A DNA stretch of 35,734 bases from Mikrocytos mackini (GCA_030180075.1 JASNJN010000250.1:1-35734); one strand, 5' to 3'. Positions 1 through 10,779 are shown, counted from the first letter of the stretch. Notes: a model not told the origin generated them from the sequence alone. Numbers and translations are program-made.

Positions 1-473
1 CAGCTGAAACAAAAAGGTTTTTGGATGAGGCGGGCGTTCGATATCGAAGAGTGGCTCTGTACGCACCTAGCCAAAACGGCTTTGTTGAGAGGTTTAATAG
101 AATACTATCCGAGAAACTAGAAGAAGCACGAAAGTTCCGGTGGGATTCGAAATTAACGGTGGAGAAGGTAGTATACCAATACAGATGTACGCCCCATTTA
201 ACTACACGTATTTCGCCTTTTGAAGCGTTATATGGAAGGAAAATGGAAACTAATTTGAGTAAGCTAGCACCAAGAAGGAGTTGCAATCATCATCATAGAG
301 TTAATCAGAGGCAGATCGAACCACAGATTAAAAAGAAAATTACTTGTGGAAGCCCTGGGGAATCTCACAGACATCGATGGAAAATAGGAGATCGAGTCAA
401 AGTGAAGAAGCACACTGAAGATTTTCCGACTGGAAGCGAATTACATGGCTGGGTAAAACATCTATTTACCTAG
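1..473 (+). pseudogene. Ty3/gypsy integrase, 3' fragment (left arm)
   Basis: Reads in frame from the window edge as the C-terminal half of a retroviral-type integrase. The motif around PSQNGFVERFN carries the catalytic Glu, followed by a helical region with the WDSKLTVEKVVYQYR and TPFEALYGR-like pattern usual for gypsy integrases, then a basic segment ending in GDRVKVKKH, typical of the C-terminal DNA-binding domain. The N-terminal zinc-binding region and first Asp lie outside the window. A purine tract at 528-538 followed by TGTGGTATATTG looks like the polypurine tract and the start of a 3' LTR, but I cannot find where that LTR ends. It is a second copy of 2690-3271. Confidence 0.8.
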
Positions 474-1459
474 ATTCGGGCGAGAAATATCCGATGGCAA
501 AAGTGTGGAAACCTAAGGAAAACTGTTGAGAAAGGGGATGTGGTATATTGCCCAGGATTGAGAGTTCCCAAGTTTTCTAGGTTTTCACAATTTTAAATAA
601 TAACTTAAAAACTAGAGACTTATAACAATAATATTAAATTTTTGTTTCATTTTGCGACTATATAGATTTTTATAGTGTAATATTGCAACATTTAATTATT
701 TTCAAGAGCCAAACTTTGAAAATTTTGATTATTTTAAAATTTAACAAAAAAAAATTAACTTTGTACTGAATATATGTAAATTATAAAAAATCCATGCGTA
801 TTATTATTTTATCTAAATAAACATGCATAAATTAAATACAGCCTAAAGTCTTTCTTCAATTTTAATCCAAAATAATTTTAAAATGGAACATACCCATCCC
901 TCAACCCAACCAACAGTACCTCGTGTGTCTGTTATAGATACAATCCTTCATTTACACGCTCGTCCCGTGCAAAACACGCCGAATATTGACAAACATAGTG
1001 AAATTCTTTTTAGGATTTCATATTTCATTACTTTCTCATCTCTAACCTGGAGTATAATCAATAGCTACTACTTCTCCCTTAACCTTTACACCCAGCCCTT
1101 CTTTCTCATTATACTTGGCATCTTTCCGTTGTTTCCATTGACTATTCTCTTTTTCTTCGTTCCATTTTTTCTTCACAGAGTTCTGCGCGCTCGAACACTT
1201 CTAGTTTCACTTATTACGTTTGACATAGTAGTCATAATAGTACTCGTACTGTTAAAGGACTTCAGTTTAGACATTGCAATATTCATTGACCTGTGTTTGT
1301 ACGTTGCCTTCATAAACGTATTTAGCATTTATGTGCTCGTCAAACAGCCTTTAAAAGCGCTACTTTATACAGTAGCTGCAGACATCCTATATCCAACAAA
1401 GCTATTACTATTCAAGACTCTCTTCAAACAGATTTGTTTTAACATATTCAGACANTACT
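1..1459 (+). repeat. Left arm of a large inverted duplication
   Basis: Position i pairs with position 3163-i as the reverse complement without visible indels from base 1 to about 1459; the partner arm is 1704-3162. The one substitution I found is at 1134 (T) against 2029 (C, read as G), changing Phe to Leu in the encoded protein. The arm reaches the window edge, so it may continue further left. Pairing breaks at an N at 1455, followed by four shared bases (TACT). Confidence 0.95.
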
Positions 1460-1506
1460 TCAATATAATCGTTAATGAATTCACCGCGGCTATTGCTTAT
1501 ATTTAA
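883..1506 (+). pseudogene. Multi-spanning membrane protein, truncated copy
   Basis: The ATG at 883 follows a leader ending AATTTTAAA, like other likely host genes here. Codons 1 to about 190 match the minus-strand copy starting at 2280, except Phe versus Leu near residue 84. After the N at 1455 the frame runs into sequence antisense to that copy's 3' end, so the last 17 residues are an artefact of the junction. Four to five strongly hydrophobic segments are visible (about residues 46-68, 72-99, 107-125, 130-152). I recognise no family. It is either a broken duplicate or a product of misassembly. Confidence 0.6.
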
Positions 1507-2280
1507 TTTTCTTCTTGTGTTGTTTATGCAAAGTAAGTAACCAAACAAGCCGTATTCGGGTTTTACTATAAAAACATACAGTAAAAAGTTGCAAAGAAAC
1601 AATAACATTCCTATAATCAACGAAATTATTAAGTAACCTTCTTCTGTTTTGTTTTCTATGTTAATATAGTTCATAATGTGAATTATAAAAGCGGCTGAGT
1701 TGTAGTAGTGTCTGAATATGTTAAAACAAATCTGTTTGAAGAGAGTCTTGAATAGTAATAGCTTTGTTGGATATAGGATGTCTGCAGCTACTGTATAAAG
1801 TAGCGCTTTTAAAGGCTGTTTGACGAGCACATAAATGCTAAATACGTTTATGAAGGCAACGTACAAACACAGGTCAATGAATATTGCAATGTCTAAACTG
1901 AAGTCCTTTAACAGTACGAGTACTATTATGACTACTATGTCAAACGTAATAAGTGAAACTAGAAGTGTTCGAGCGCGCAGAACTCTGTGAAGAAAAAATG
2001 GAACGAAGAAAAAGAGAATAGTCAATGGCAACAACGGAAAGATGCCAAGTATAATGAGAAAGAAGGGCTGGGTGTAAAGGTTAAGGGAGAAGTAGTAGCT
2101 ATTGATTATACTCCAGGTTAGAGATGAGAAAGTAATGAAATATGAAATCCTAAAAAGAATTTCACTATGTTTGTCAATATTCGGCGTGTTTTGCACGGGA
2201 CGAGCGTGTAAATGAAGGATTGTATCTATAACAGACACACGAGGTACTGTTGGTTGGGTTGAGGGATGGGTATGTTCCAT
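1456..2280 (-). CDS. Multi-spanning membrane protein, 3' end uncertain
   Basis: The ATG at 2280 is preceded by a leader rich in A and T. About 275 codons are readable before the N at 1455. Past that point the frame enters the opposite arm, so the true C-terminus is not in the window. The predicted protein has an N-terminal Thr/Pro/His-rich stretch of some 40 residues followed by five or six hydrophobic segments, including one near residues 222-243 with the pattern LIISLIIGMLLFLCNFLLY. There is no signal peptide at the extreme N-terminus. I do not recognise the family; a polytopic membrane protein is all that can be said. Compared with the left-arm copy it has one residue change and about 80 additional residues, which argues that this is the native gene order. 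Confidence 0.6.
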
Positions 2281-3162
2281 TTTAAAATTATTTTGGATTA
2301 AAATTGAAGAAAGACTTTAGGCTGTATTTAATTTATGCATGTTTATTTAGATAAAATAATAATACGCATGGATTTTTTATAATTTACATATATTCAGTAC
2401 AAAGTTAATTTTTTTTTGTTAAATTTTAAAATAATCAAAATTTTCAAAGTTTGGCTCTTGAAAATAATTAAATGTTGCAATATTACACTATAAAAATCTA
2501 TATAGTCGCAAAATGAAACAAAAATTTAATATTATTGTTATAAGTCTCTAGTTTTTAAGTTATTATTTAAAATTGTGAAAACCTAGAAAACTTGGGAACT
2601 CTCAATCCTGGGCAATATACCACATCCCCTTTCTCAACTGTTTTCCTTAGGTTTCCACACTTTTGCCATCGGATATTTCTCGCCCGAATCTAGGTAAATA
2701 GATGTTTTACCCAGCCATGTAATTCGCTTCCAGTCGGAAAATCTTCAGTGTGCTTCTTCACTTTGACTCGATCTCCTATTTTCCATCGATGTCTGTGAGA
2801 TTCCCCAGGGCTTCCACAAGTAATTTTCTTTTTAATCTGTGGTTCGATCTGCCTCTGATTAACTCTATGATGATGATTGCAACTCCTTCTTGGTGCTAGC
2901 TTACTCAAATTAGTTTCCATTTTCCTTCCATATAACGCTTCAAAAGGCGAAATACGTGTAGTTAAATGGGGCGTACATCTGTATTGGTATACTACCTTCT
3001 CCACCGTTAATTTCGAATCCCACCGGAACTTTCGTGCTTCTTCTAGTTTCTCGGATAGTATTCTATTAAACCTCTCAACAAAGCCGTTTTGGCTAGGTGC
3101 GTACAGAGCCACTCTTCGATATCGAACGCCCGCCTCATCCAAAAACCTTTTTGTTTCAGCTG
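1704..3162 (-). repeat. Right arm of the inverted duplication
   Basis: Reverse complement of 1-1459. The 244-bp spacer (1460-1703) is the natural continuation of the membrane protein gene carried by this arm, so this is the fuller copy and the left arm is the truncated one. To the right, past 3162, the gypsy sequence carries on without its partner, because the left partner would lie outside the window. Confidence 0.95.
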
Positions 3163-3822
3163 ATATAAACTGTGATCCGTTATTGCTCACTATTTCTCTA
3201 GGTAGGCCCAGCCTACAGAACACTTCTCGCATAGTTTTTATTATACTGCAACTGGTTGTGCTATTCAACATAACTACTTCGGGCCACTTACTATAGTAAT
3301 CTATAATTACTAGGAAGTATTTATAATTCCCTCATGTTGTTTATTCCTTTAAATCCATGGCCACTTTTTGTCAGGGTTCCTTTGGCAAAGGAACCGGTAC
3401 CCTCGGCATCGGATATGTCTTCTTGGTTCTATCGGAATTCTGACATTCAGTGTACTTCTCGATGGACTTCTCTGATTCTTCTTTTTCAATTCGGCCACCA
3501 AAATAGCTCTGCTATTCTTAAACAATTTTTTGATATTCCTTGGTGAAGTCGGCGAGTTTCTTATACAATTCGGGCCCTTCTATTTATATCTAGAACGAAC
3601 CGATATTCATTGTAAATAACTTCCCTTCATATATACTCAGGTGTTTTGTGCTGCTTTAAACTGAGCAAATTCGATACTATTCGCCTCGTTCCAGTCATTG
3701 TTTAAAATGATTGCAACCAATCTCTCAATCTTTGAAGTGTATTTCAATTGAGATTCGTTGGGGTTTTCTTCGATTGCGTTTATCACTAGGGTTTGGCCAA
3801 ATATACACATAAATATATTCAT
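2690..3822 (-). pseudogene. Ty3/gypsy pol remnant: RNase H/IN linker and integrase
   Basis: Read on the minus strand from 3822: a linker segment (residues such as INAIEENPNESQLKY and LNNDWNEANS) resembling the same region of the element at 12128-14700, then a degraded zinc-binding region with ELFWWPN near 3510, then MDLKE (first catalytic Asp), FLVIIDYYSKWPEV, SNNGSQF (second Asp) and PSQNGFVERFN (Glu). Frames change and in-frame stops occur between 3272 and 3640; from 3271 to 2690 the frame is open. The 3' part (2690-3162) is duplicated in the left arm. This is an inactive, 5'-truncated LTR-retrotransposon copy. Confidence 0.75.
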
Positions 3823-4088
3823 TTATCCGCATAAAGTGTACTAATTAAACCCTTAAATATCCCGATAAACGATAAAATATGCCCATAATTTGTATCACAA
3901 ATTATATGCTACAAATGCCATAAAATTAATCAAATATCAATAAATGTTTATTTATAGCGTTATTCTTACATATAATCGGGGAAAATATTTTTTACTTAAG
4001 ATTTCTGTTTAAAAAACTATATAATTTCAACTAAAAAGATATACTGTGCAAAATATTCCTAATAATAAACTTATAAACTTATTTAACA
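3823..4088. other. AT-rich spacer, no feature seen
   Basis: No open frame of note, no repeat with clear ends and no structural RNA signature. It separates the gypsy remnant from the first hAT-type element. Confidence 0.5.
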
Positions 4089-4096
4089 TACGCAAG

Positions 4097-4494
4097 TAGA
4101 GTTTGCAATTAACCGTTTCGATCGCATATCCGGTATCGAATATTTTTGCATCGGATACCGGAACTATTCGAATTGGTCAGATATAAATAACTACATTTTG
4201 CTTATCTGTAAAATAAGACATAAATATTGCCCAGGACCACTTTTGGTTATTTAGAAATAGAAATATCGACTTAATATATATATAAACAAAAATTTTCCTA
4301 TAAATTTTCTATAAATAAAAATATTCATCCGGGTGATATCGAAACGATATCCGGGTTTCTTGAACTATTCGATATTCGAAATCTTTCGGTTAACCGCTTT
4401 ATAAAGGAAATCTTGATATCACAAAAACCGGGAACCGTTTGCTATAAAAATATCCGTTTTCCGGATTTTTCGGTTAACCGTTTTGCGAACACTA
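4097..4494. mobile_element. hAT-type MITE (398 bp)
   Basis: Imperfect terminal inverted repeats: TAGAGTTTGCAATTAACCG on the left and, reverse-complemented on the right, TAGTGTTCGCAAAACGGTTA. Flanks are tacgcaag (4089-4096) and tacgcaac (4495-4502), 7 of 8 bases equal, as expected for an 8-bp hAT target duplication. The interior repeats CCGGTATCGA and GGTTAACCG motifs in both orientations. No coding capacity. Confidence 0.75.
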
Positions 4495-4502
4495 TACGCA
4501 AC

Positions 4503-4890
4503 ATAATAATCTAAAATTACAAGAATCAAATTTATCGGAATCGGATATCTGAAGTTCCGCCCAATAAAGATTAGGCTCAGTGTTGAACAAAGGTTTTAAC
4601 TGATATATCCAAACTAAAATTTATCAAACTATTTTACAATATGAATATGGACCAAAACCCACCAATCTGGAAAGTACGGCAACATTGGTTAGTAAACATA
4701 TGGTGTCGAATCTATACGATATAATGGAATGAGGCGTTTCCAAAATAATAAATCAATTAAATTAATACAATATTGAGATTCGCGTATGTTTTCAGAATAA
4801 ATAAAAAAATACAGATTAAAATGTATCCAAATTCATTAAAATATAAACAATGTAGTAATTGTATTTAGAAAACATGCTTGCTTTAAATGG
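4503..4890. other. AT-rich spacer, no feature seen
   Basis: No open frame above 60 codons and no recognisable remnant. It lies between two hAT-type insertions. Confidence 0.5.
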
Positions 4891-4898
4891 ATATTAAG

Positions 4899-5281
4899 CA
4901 GACATGAGCATTTTCGACGATTTCCGGACCCGACCCGAACCGACCCGAAACGGGTCGGGCGGGCTCGGGTCGAAAATCAAAATCATTTTGGTAGTAAAAT
5001 TTTTGAATTTCGGAAAATTATTGATCAAAATAGTGTTATAAAAGTTGGTAAATCAACTTTTAGATTACAGCAAAATAGAATTATCCCTCCAAATATAGTT
5101 TATTTCACTTATCTAAATATTTAAATGAGTTTAGTAAGTTTAAAAGGCGATATTGTTAATAATCTTGGTCTTTCGTGATTTGTTGAGAATTTTTGGCGAT
5201 TTTTGGACCTTCTTCCGCCCGAACCCGACCCGACCCGATCGGGTCGGGTTCGGGCGGGCGGGTCGGGTACGCTCATGTCTG
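4899..5281. mobile_element. hAT-type MITE with GC-rich subterminal arrays (383 bp)
   Basis: Terminal inverted repeat CAGACATGAGC at both ends and an exact 8-bp target duplication ATATTAAG (4891-4898, 5282-5289). Inside each end is a cluster of CCCGACC/CGGGTCGG repeats, strikingly GC-rich for this region, including a 22-bp perfect palindrome at 5228-5249. The middle is AT-rich and non-coding. Subterminal repeats of this kind are usually transposase binding sites in hAT elements. Confidence 0.88.
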
Positions 5282-5289
5282 ATATTAAG

Positions 5290-6062
5290 TCATGTTTAAA
5301 GGGTCATAATAATATAACAAATAATATAATTCTCCAAGACACTGGTCATCATAAAAGAGTTCCCAAATGGTAAATATTGGATATAATTAAAAACACAACT
5401 TTAAAAGCTTCTAAACATAATATTGTTGTAAAGACGGATTCAAAAACATAATTTTTACTTTTTAATACAAAAAGCCTTAGGCAGACCCTAATATAACTAA
5501 CATATAACTGGCCCAAAATAATTATTGTAGAGATTAAAATGAATCAATTATTTATTGGATTTGGGGATGTTTTAAAGAATACAACAATTCGTCTATACAA
5601 TTGGATTTATAATTAAAATCATGAATGAGTCTAAGTCATGATTGTGTAACCTGAAAAAAGGAAAATGAAAGTTAAAACGTTCAAAACTTTGCAGTTCATT
5701 CTAATTAAACAAAGGAAAATATTTTAATAATATGTGCGGAGACGATTACAATGAAAAGTGGCAAAAAATCAATAATTATAAATAGTTAAATGTGACCAAA
5801 ATTCAATAAGCACGAATGATTCAATGGACTCGCTTAAATCATATTTCGGCTAAAAAATTGTAACATATTTACTTCTTAAATTATATAGAACGCCAAATAT
5901 TAGATTACAGTTTTGATAACATAATTATTGTTAGTTTCTGTATGTATATATATTGTTCAACTTGGTTTTATATAAATTCTTATAGGTGGTGAAAATTTAA
6001 CTCCGATATTTTGAAAAATATTGTTATTTTTTATGTAAAGAAAGTATGCTGTTTCCAAGTTA
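5290..6062. other. AT-rich intergenic DNA, no feature seen
   Basis: No open frame above 60 codons, no terminal repeats and no recognisable protein fragment. Confidence 0.5.
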
Positions 6063-6070
6063 ATTTTAAC

Positions 6071-6265
6071 CAGAGGTGTCAAAATGGAAAAATTCTATTC
6101 CGATTCCGACCGACTCCGACGTCGGGTCGTTCGGAAGAGTTTTCCTTTCCGATCGCTCATATAAATTGAAATTACTATTTTTCAAAAAAAGGTTTTATGT
6201 ACATATTTACTAAATATATTTGTAATAAAAAATTTTACCATGTAATAAAAGACCATAATTAGAGT
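6071..6265. mobile_element. Truncated hAT-type element, same family as 21163-21758
   Basis: Begins CAGAGGTGTCAAAATGG and continues with the same sequence, reverse-complemented, as the right end of the element ending at 21758. Shared landmarks are the GACTCCGACGTCGGGTCG block, TTTTCCTTTCCGATCGCTCAT and CCATGTAATA. Homology fades near 6265 and no second terminus with a matching target duplication was found, so this is an incomplete copy. Confidence 0.75.
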
Positions 6266-6394
6266 TCCAAATTCCCGGGAATTGAACTTAAAAGAAATTT
6301 ATCCGAAAATTTCGAGAATTCACGGGAATCGAGAAATCTATTTCCGGGCATTTTAATTTGAATTTAACTGTTGAATATGATATATTGTTATGAT

Positions 6395-6858
6395 TAGGGT
6401 TCGGATTATATGTGACAAAACGTATGGTCACATATTTGGGGTGAAATTCGACACAAAATCCTATATAAATTCGTAAAAATTTTGGTATCTCATATCTGAG
6501 TATCCTTAAATTTTAGAATTTACTTTGTAATCTCTAAAAATCACATATTGTTCACATATTTAATCTTTTCGTCACATATGTGAGGGTGGATAAAATTTGG
6601 GCTAGACCAGCTTTGGGCCGTTCTTCTATTTTAGAAGAATAAAACGTTTTATTGATCTAAATATTGTTATTTTGAGGTGTTTTGAATTAATATTTATTTT
6701 ATTATTGTTTGCAATGATGTATTTGTTAAATATTTAAATTTTCTCGTGCGTATAATGGATAAATTTTGGGCTAGACCGATAATTGGGCCAGCCCAGGTAC
6801 ATCCCAAATGTGAGCTGCCCCAAAATTTATCTTCTCTCCACATGTTTTCCGAACCCTA
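6395..6858. mobile_element. hAT-type MITE, TAGGGTTCGG family (464 bp)
   Basis: Ends TAGGGTTCGG and CCGAACCCTA, flanked by gttatgat (6387-6394) and gttataat (6859-6866), 7 of 8 equal. The body is homologous to the reverse complement of the 202-bp copy at 13871-14072 (shared GAAATTCGACNCAAAATCC and the TCACATATTNTTCACATATT block). The extra length comes from a second insert at about 6581-6838. It sits at the 3' edge of the MULE transposase remnant. Confidence 0.85.
6581..6838. mobile_element. Nested insert inside the 6395 MITE
   Basis: Sequence absent from the sister copy at 13871-14072. Its ends are imperfect inverted repeats: GAGGGTGGATAAAATTTGGG on the left and, reverse-complemented, GAGAGAAGATAAATTTTGGG on the right. 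An internal direct repeat of GGATAAATTTTGGGCTAGACC type occurs near 6757. The target duplication is not clean; CACATATG against CACATG is possible. Confidence 0.55.
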
Positions 6859-6900
6859 GTTATAATAAATAGTTAAATTATGTTCCTGAATTTTAANANN

Positions 6901-9337
6901 GNTGGCTAGTATTTTAGAATCTAACAAATCCCTTGCTAATTTCTTGTCCACAGAAACATTTTGCGATAATAATGTTTTATTCGGGTATAGCATCGTTAGT
7001 ACATAATCGGGGCTATTGTTGATTGAAATTCATTTTGCCTGAAAAAGTTGCATTTTCCCTGAAATTCTTACACTTTTCCTGATTTTTTGCCGTTTTTTAA
7101 TTTTATAAATTATATTATCAAAATTTTCAAATTAAATTTATCCTGCTATTCAATTATATTTAATTTTAGATGAATTATGATGGTTTTCCAAAAATTGCCA
7201 ACAAGACTTTGACAAAATCAGGTCTATATATTTTCATTACTTTGTAAATTGGTGCAAAAACAAACAGAAATTCCAAGAAAAAACTATATTTTCAGTTAAA
7301 TAATCATCCTGCACATATATGGTATAAATTTCAAATCACAACATGTAAAATTATGTAATTAGTTATTCGAAACAAAATAATTTTAGGGAAATTGTAAGAA
7401 TTTCAGGGAAAATGAAGTTGAGGTCGGCTATTGTTCTCCACAAAATTAACGAATCCTTCAAGTATGTCAAGCGCAGTGTCTTCGGAAATTGGTTTTGACG
7501 CCAATGTAGTCGAAATCTTTTGTCCTAAAGGTAAGTAGCGCTTGTATTTCTTATTGGTAAGTAGTTTAGTAGAATGTTTATCATGACTTACTATCAAAGC
7601 GTTCTCTTCCGAAACAGTTTCTGCATATTTGTTTAAAGGCTGTAATTTGCATCGTACATCAATACTAGGATTTAAATTTTCGTGGGTTTTATGAGAATGC
7701 TTAAAACGTGTTTGTATCATTTCCACACAACTTCTTTTTATCTTCATCTTCTTTACCTGTATCACGAACCCAACGTATATTTATCTTATTTAATATTTCC
7801 TTAGGCGTCACATCCCTATTGTTGAAGAAAAAGTGTATACAAGGGAGACCAAACTTAAAAGGGAATTTGCAACAAGTATCCAAATCAAACTTGTAGTATT
7901 CATCCGACGCCGTAATGTACCACGAATTTTTTTCTATTCTTAACAAGATATTAAATGTGAATGAGGACAAGTGTTCTTTTAAATCGTTAATAAAACCCGG
8001 TATAGGCCTATTCGGTTTTCTCCTGTTTTTCCGTTTTTCTTCCTCGTTAAGCCTTAAATTTTTTGTTTGTAAGAACCGAGATATATTAACTAGAAAATTA
8101 CCAACCGATTGCTTAAGCCTTAATTTCTGTTTTGTTGTATTGAAATACGACTAGATGTTGTTTGTCATATGAGTATTGAAAAACAGGGAAGTATTCTTTA
8201 GTGCAGGTACGAATTCGTCTCTTAATGGGTGCCAATTTTTTATATAATAGGCATGGATTTCGCCCGATAATTTCGCAACAAATGTATCATATTGGCTCTC
8301 ATCTTCAAGGTAACATATCCTTATTATTGTTTTCAAATTTCTCTCCCTATCGACTTTATCCAGTGTTTTTGCGCTCCTAATCTTATTTTTGAAAGATTTA
8401 ATTAAGTGAAAGCGACAAAGATTGAGTTTTCCGTTTTTAAAGTGCTTTTTCAATGTTTTTCTTTCACTCAAATCTTTGTCACTTATTATATAGGTAGTTT
8501 TTGTGAGATCGTTTGAATCTTTAAATTTATCTATTGCGCGATCAAGCATCCTACTACTTTCGTTGTGTATCAGAAAATTAAAGAACGGTACTGATTTTAG
8601 GTTGTTGTCTAAACCCAAAAGGACGAAAAACGTCCAATTGACGTTCGTTAACTTGAACGTACTGTCATTATCACCACATTTCCATACTTGATGAAATCGC
8701 TTTTCATTTGCTCTGTCTGATACGTAATACCCACAAGCTGCTTCTCCATGTTATGAATACACTGAACATAGCCAGAACTATTAAGAATGTCAACAGCCTG
8801 GTCAATGGAATATTTTGTTTGGTGTTTTAAAAAGATATTATGAATATCTTTTGCACAGTAATACTCACCCGTTTTTTGGGTGAGAAATTCTGCAACACTT
8901 GCTGTCTGGGTTCCATTATCAATCAATAAGTTTACATCACGCATTACTGAATCTTTGATTGGAGATTTACTATACTTTCCATAGCAACACTCAGAATGCA
9001 AAAGCTGAGACTTAACTATTTTAAGTTTATTCTTATAGAGTACTATTATTACACCAGCTGTGCAATTAGTTTTCTTGGTAGTTGTTTCTTTAATTTTTGC
9101 CTGGGATAATTTGCGATTGGCTGTCTCATAAATCAGATTGACATGCTCATATACAACACGCTTCTTAATACGGTTTTTATAATACTCAGTACCTACTAAG
9201 TTTGTGTTGTCTTCTCTTACTCTTTTTGACCTGTGAACGGACAATTTACAGTTTTTATTTTCTTCATATTCGTTTTTACAACGAATTAACTCAACATATG
9301 AGTCGAAGCAGCTATATAACGCGAATTGGCTTGGCAT
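6901..9337 (-). pseudogene. Mutator-like (MULE) transposase with SWIM zinc finger
   Basis: Read from 9337: an N-terminal basic Cys-containing domain of about 230 codons (SHxECCYGKYS region, probably DNA binding). After a frameshift near 8683 comes the MULE core: DSTFKLTNVNW with the first Asp, LLGLDNN, IISDKDLSERK, then CRFHLIKSFK. A TAG at 8151-8153 replaces the residue after HMTNNI, where the family has TNN-x-ES-like sequence. The same frame continues through 7970 to a SWIM finger (DTCCKFPFKFGLPCIHFFF, pattern C-x-n-GLPC-x-H). A second frameshift lies near 7750. A 405-bp MITE (7021-7425) interrupts the C-terminal part, and the frame resumes at 7020 (SPDYVLTMLYPNK) and runs to an N cluster at 6897-6902. 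Domain order matches ZSWIM/MULE transposases (knowledge); the gene is clearly dead (seen). Confidence 0.82.
7021..7425. mobile_element. MULE-type MITE (405 bp)
   Basis: Flanked by an exact 10-bp direct repeat GGCTATTGTT (7011-7020, 7426-7435), in the 9-11 bp range of Mutator elements. The left end GATTGAAATTCATTTTGCC with TGAAAAAGTTGCATTTT is mirrored by the right end, though the right terminal repeat has lost about 18 bp relative to the second copy at 32061-32477, which is present in the opposite orientation. No coding capacity. Confidence 0.88.
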
Positions 9338-9340
9338 TGA

Positions 9341-9614
9341 ACTGAGAATGTGGAAGATGAAAATTTAAATTTTACAAAGAATACAATTGTGGTCTGCTGC
9401 ATTCCACAAACTTATCTAGATACCAGAAGTCTTTGCACACAATGTAGAGAAATCAACAGAGTTATACATACTATTAAATCTCAACTCCAAACTAAAGTTA
9501 GATAATAAGACAAAGCATTCCGATAATCACCATATAACAGGAACTTCGAAGAGCATCAGTGTTCAAGAACTCGGATACCATATGAACCTAATAAATGCCC
9601 CATTTAATTCATGA
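9341..9614 (+). pseudogene. Unidentified coding-like remnant
   Basis: Two adjoining open stretches without ATG: 9341-9502 (contains YLDTRSLCTQCREINRVIH) and, one frame on, 9501-9614 (contains SISVQELGYHMNL). Composition is protein-like, with a Cys-x2-Cys pair, but I do not recognise a family. It could equally be chance in AT-rich DNA. Confidence 0.25.
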
Positions 9615-9827
9615 AAACAGTAGCAAAATCATAAATAGTAGCGTATAAACAATAGACTTAAAAAGTAACTGGGAAAGTTAGTCAATAGAATATACACATA
9701 TAATAAAAATAAATACTTATATGTTATGTATTATATTTAATTATTGATTTAATTTGATCAATTCCACTGTAACTGTTTTTCATTTTGCTATAAAATCTCT
9801 TCATTTACTTTGGAATATTCGGTTTTA

Positions 9828-10007
9828 CAAAAGCAACCCTATTTGTTTATATCTTTGTAACCGTCTGTTATGAGTTAAATCTACTATATTCATCATGTGT
9901 GTCTTTCTGATTAGTTTTTTGTCGCTGTTTACAATATCTATATCAATACAAGCCCCCAACACATTATTTAACTTTGTTATAACATCCGGTCTTTTAATCT
10001 TCCTTGG
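9828..10007 (-). pseudogene. LINE restriction-like endonuclease remnant
   Basis: A 60-codon open stretch reads RKIKRPDVITKLNN, then GACIDIDIVNSDKKLIRKTH. The spacing RPD-x-I followed by IDIDIV-x-SD fits the PD-(D/E)-x-K nuclease of R2/R4-type non-LTR retrotransposons, where RPDI is followed by a hydrophobic strand with Asp. Flanking frames (for example LDIGAYSVSCTSITTYTK just upstream, to about 10070) look like degraded continuation. Same domain type as in 34396-35734 but a different sequence. Confidence 0.42.
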
Positions 10008-10409
10008 TGTATGTAGTTATACTTGTACAACTCACAGAATAAGCGCCTATGTCTAGTTTGTCGTTATCCTGTAAAATTCAAATATACCCTTTAAAAACTT
10101 CCCTGTATACGTGTATAGAAATCACGTTGTGGAAAATGAATGTGTACAGCTTTATTGGGGTTGAAGCTCGATCAGTAAGGTACTAGGAGGTTTGCAGTTT
10201 TCAAAATTTAAATTTTGGGGAACAAACATCAAACACAGAACATAGAGGATAAAAATGAACCTAATTTTGTTCGTACCACAATATAGAATACAAAATGGCG
10301 ATTTATATGATTTTTTTGATATATTAACGAGTATTTCTAAAGTTTTAATCGAGTGAAAATAGAACAATCCATTAATATAATTATAAACTATAAACATAAC
10401 TACGTTTAC

Positions 10410-10733
10410 TTATGCAGTGAACACCCTATGACCTATACAATCTCCAAATGTCTTTCCAAATGTTTCATAAAAACTACTTTCCGGATTATCTTCCAATTCC
10501 ATCACATGTTTAAATAACCCTGAACAATTCTTTAAAAACCCATTCCTGTGCATTTCAATAAAAGTTTCTTTGTCCATAACCCCACTCTCAACGATTCTTC
10601 CATTTACTTTACCTTTTAACTCCTCTCTTATATTAACAACCTCAAATTTTTCATTTACTTCAAAAATGTGCAAAAATATGAAGTAGAAACTCAAAATCAA
10701 GAACTTTCTANAGATATTCAACTTTCTCCACAT
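10410..10733 (-). CDS. Small putative secreted protein
   Basis: 107 codons from an ATG at 10731-10733. The N-terminus is basic (MWRKLN) followed by a hydrophobic run (LILSFYFIFLHIFE, residues about 12-25), a plausible signal peptide. The mature part is about 80 residues, acidic/basic mixed, with two Cys and no recognised domain. An N at 10711 makes residue 8 unknown. Upstream there is only about 45 bp before the truncated retroelement at 10780, so its natural promoter may have been replaced or the gene may itself be cut. No similar protein is recognised. Confidence 0.4.
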   Translation of the reverse strand: MWRKLNIXRKFLILSFYFIFLHIFEVNEKFEVVNIREELKGKVNGRIVESGVMDKETFIEMHRNGFLKNCSGLFKHVMELEDNPESSFYETFGKTFGDCIGHRVFTA

Positions 10734-10779
10734 CTATCTAGGTCATCCAAGTAAGACTAGACTTTGGTCTTCTATTTGT

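Noticed and set aside
10152-10397. 81-codon minus-strand ORF
   Set aside because: Low-complexity aromatic and hydrophobic composition as expected by chance in AT-rich DNA.
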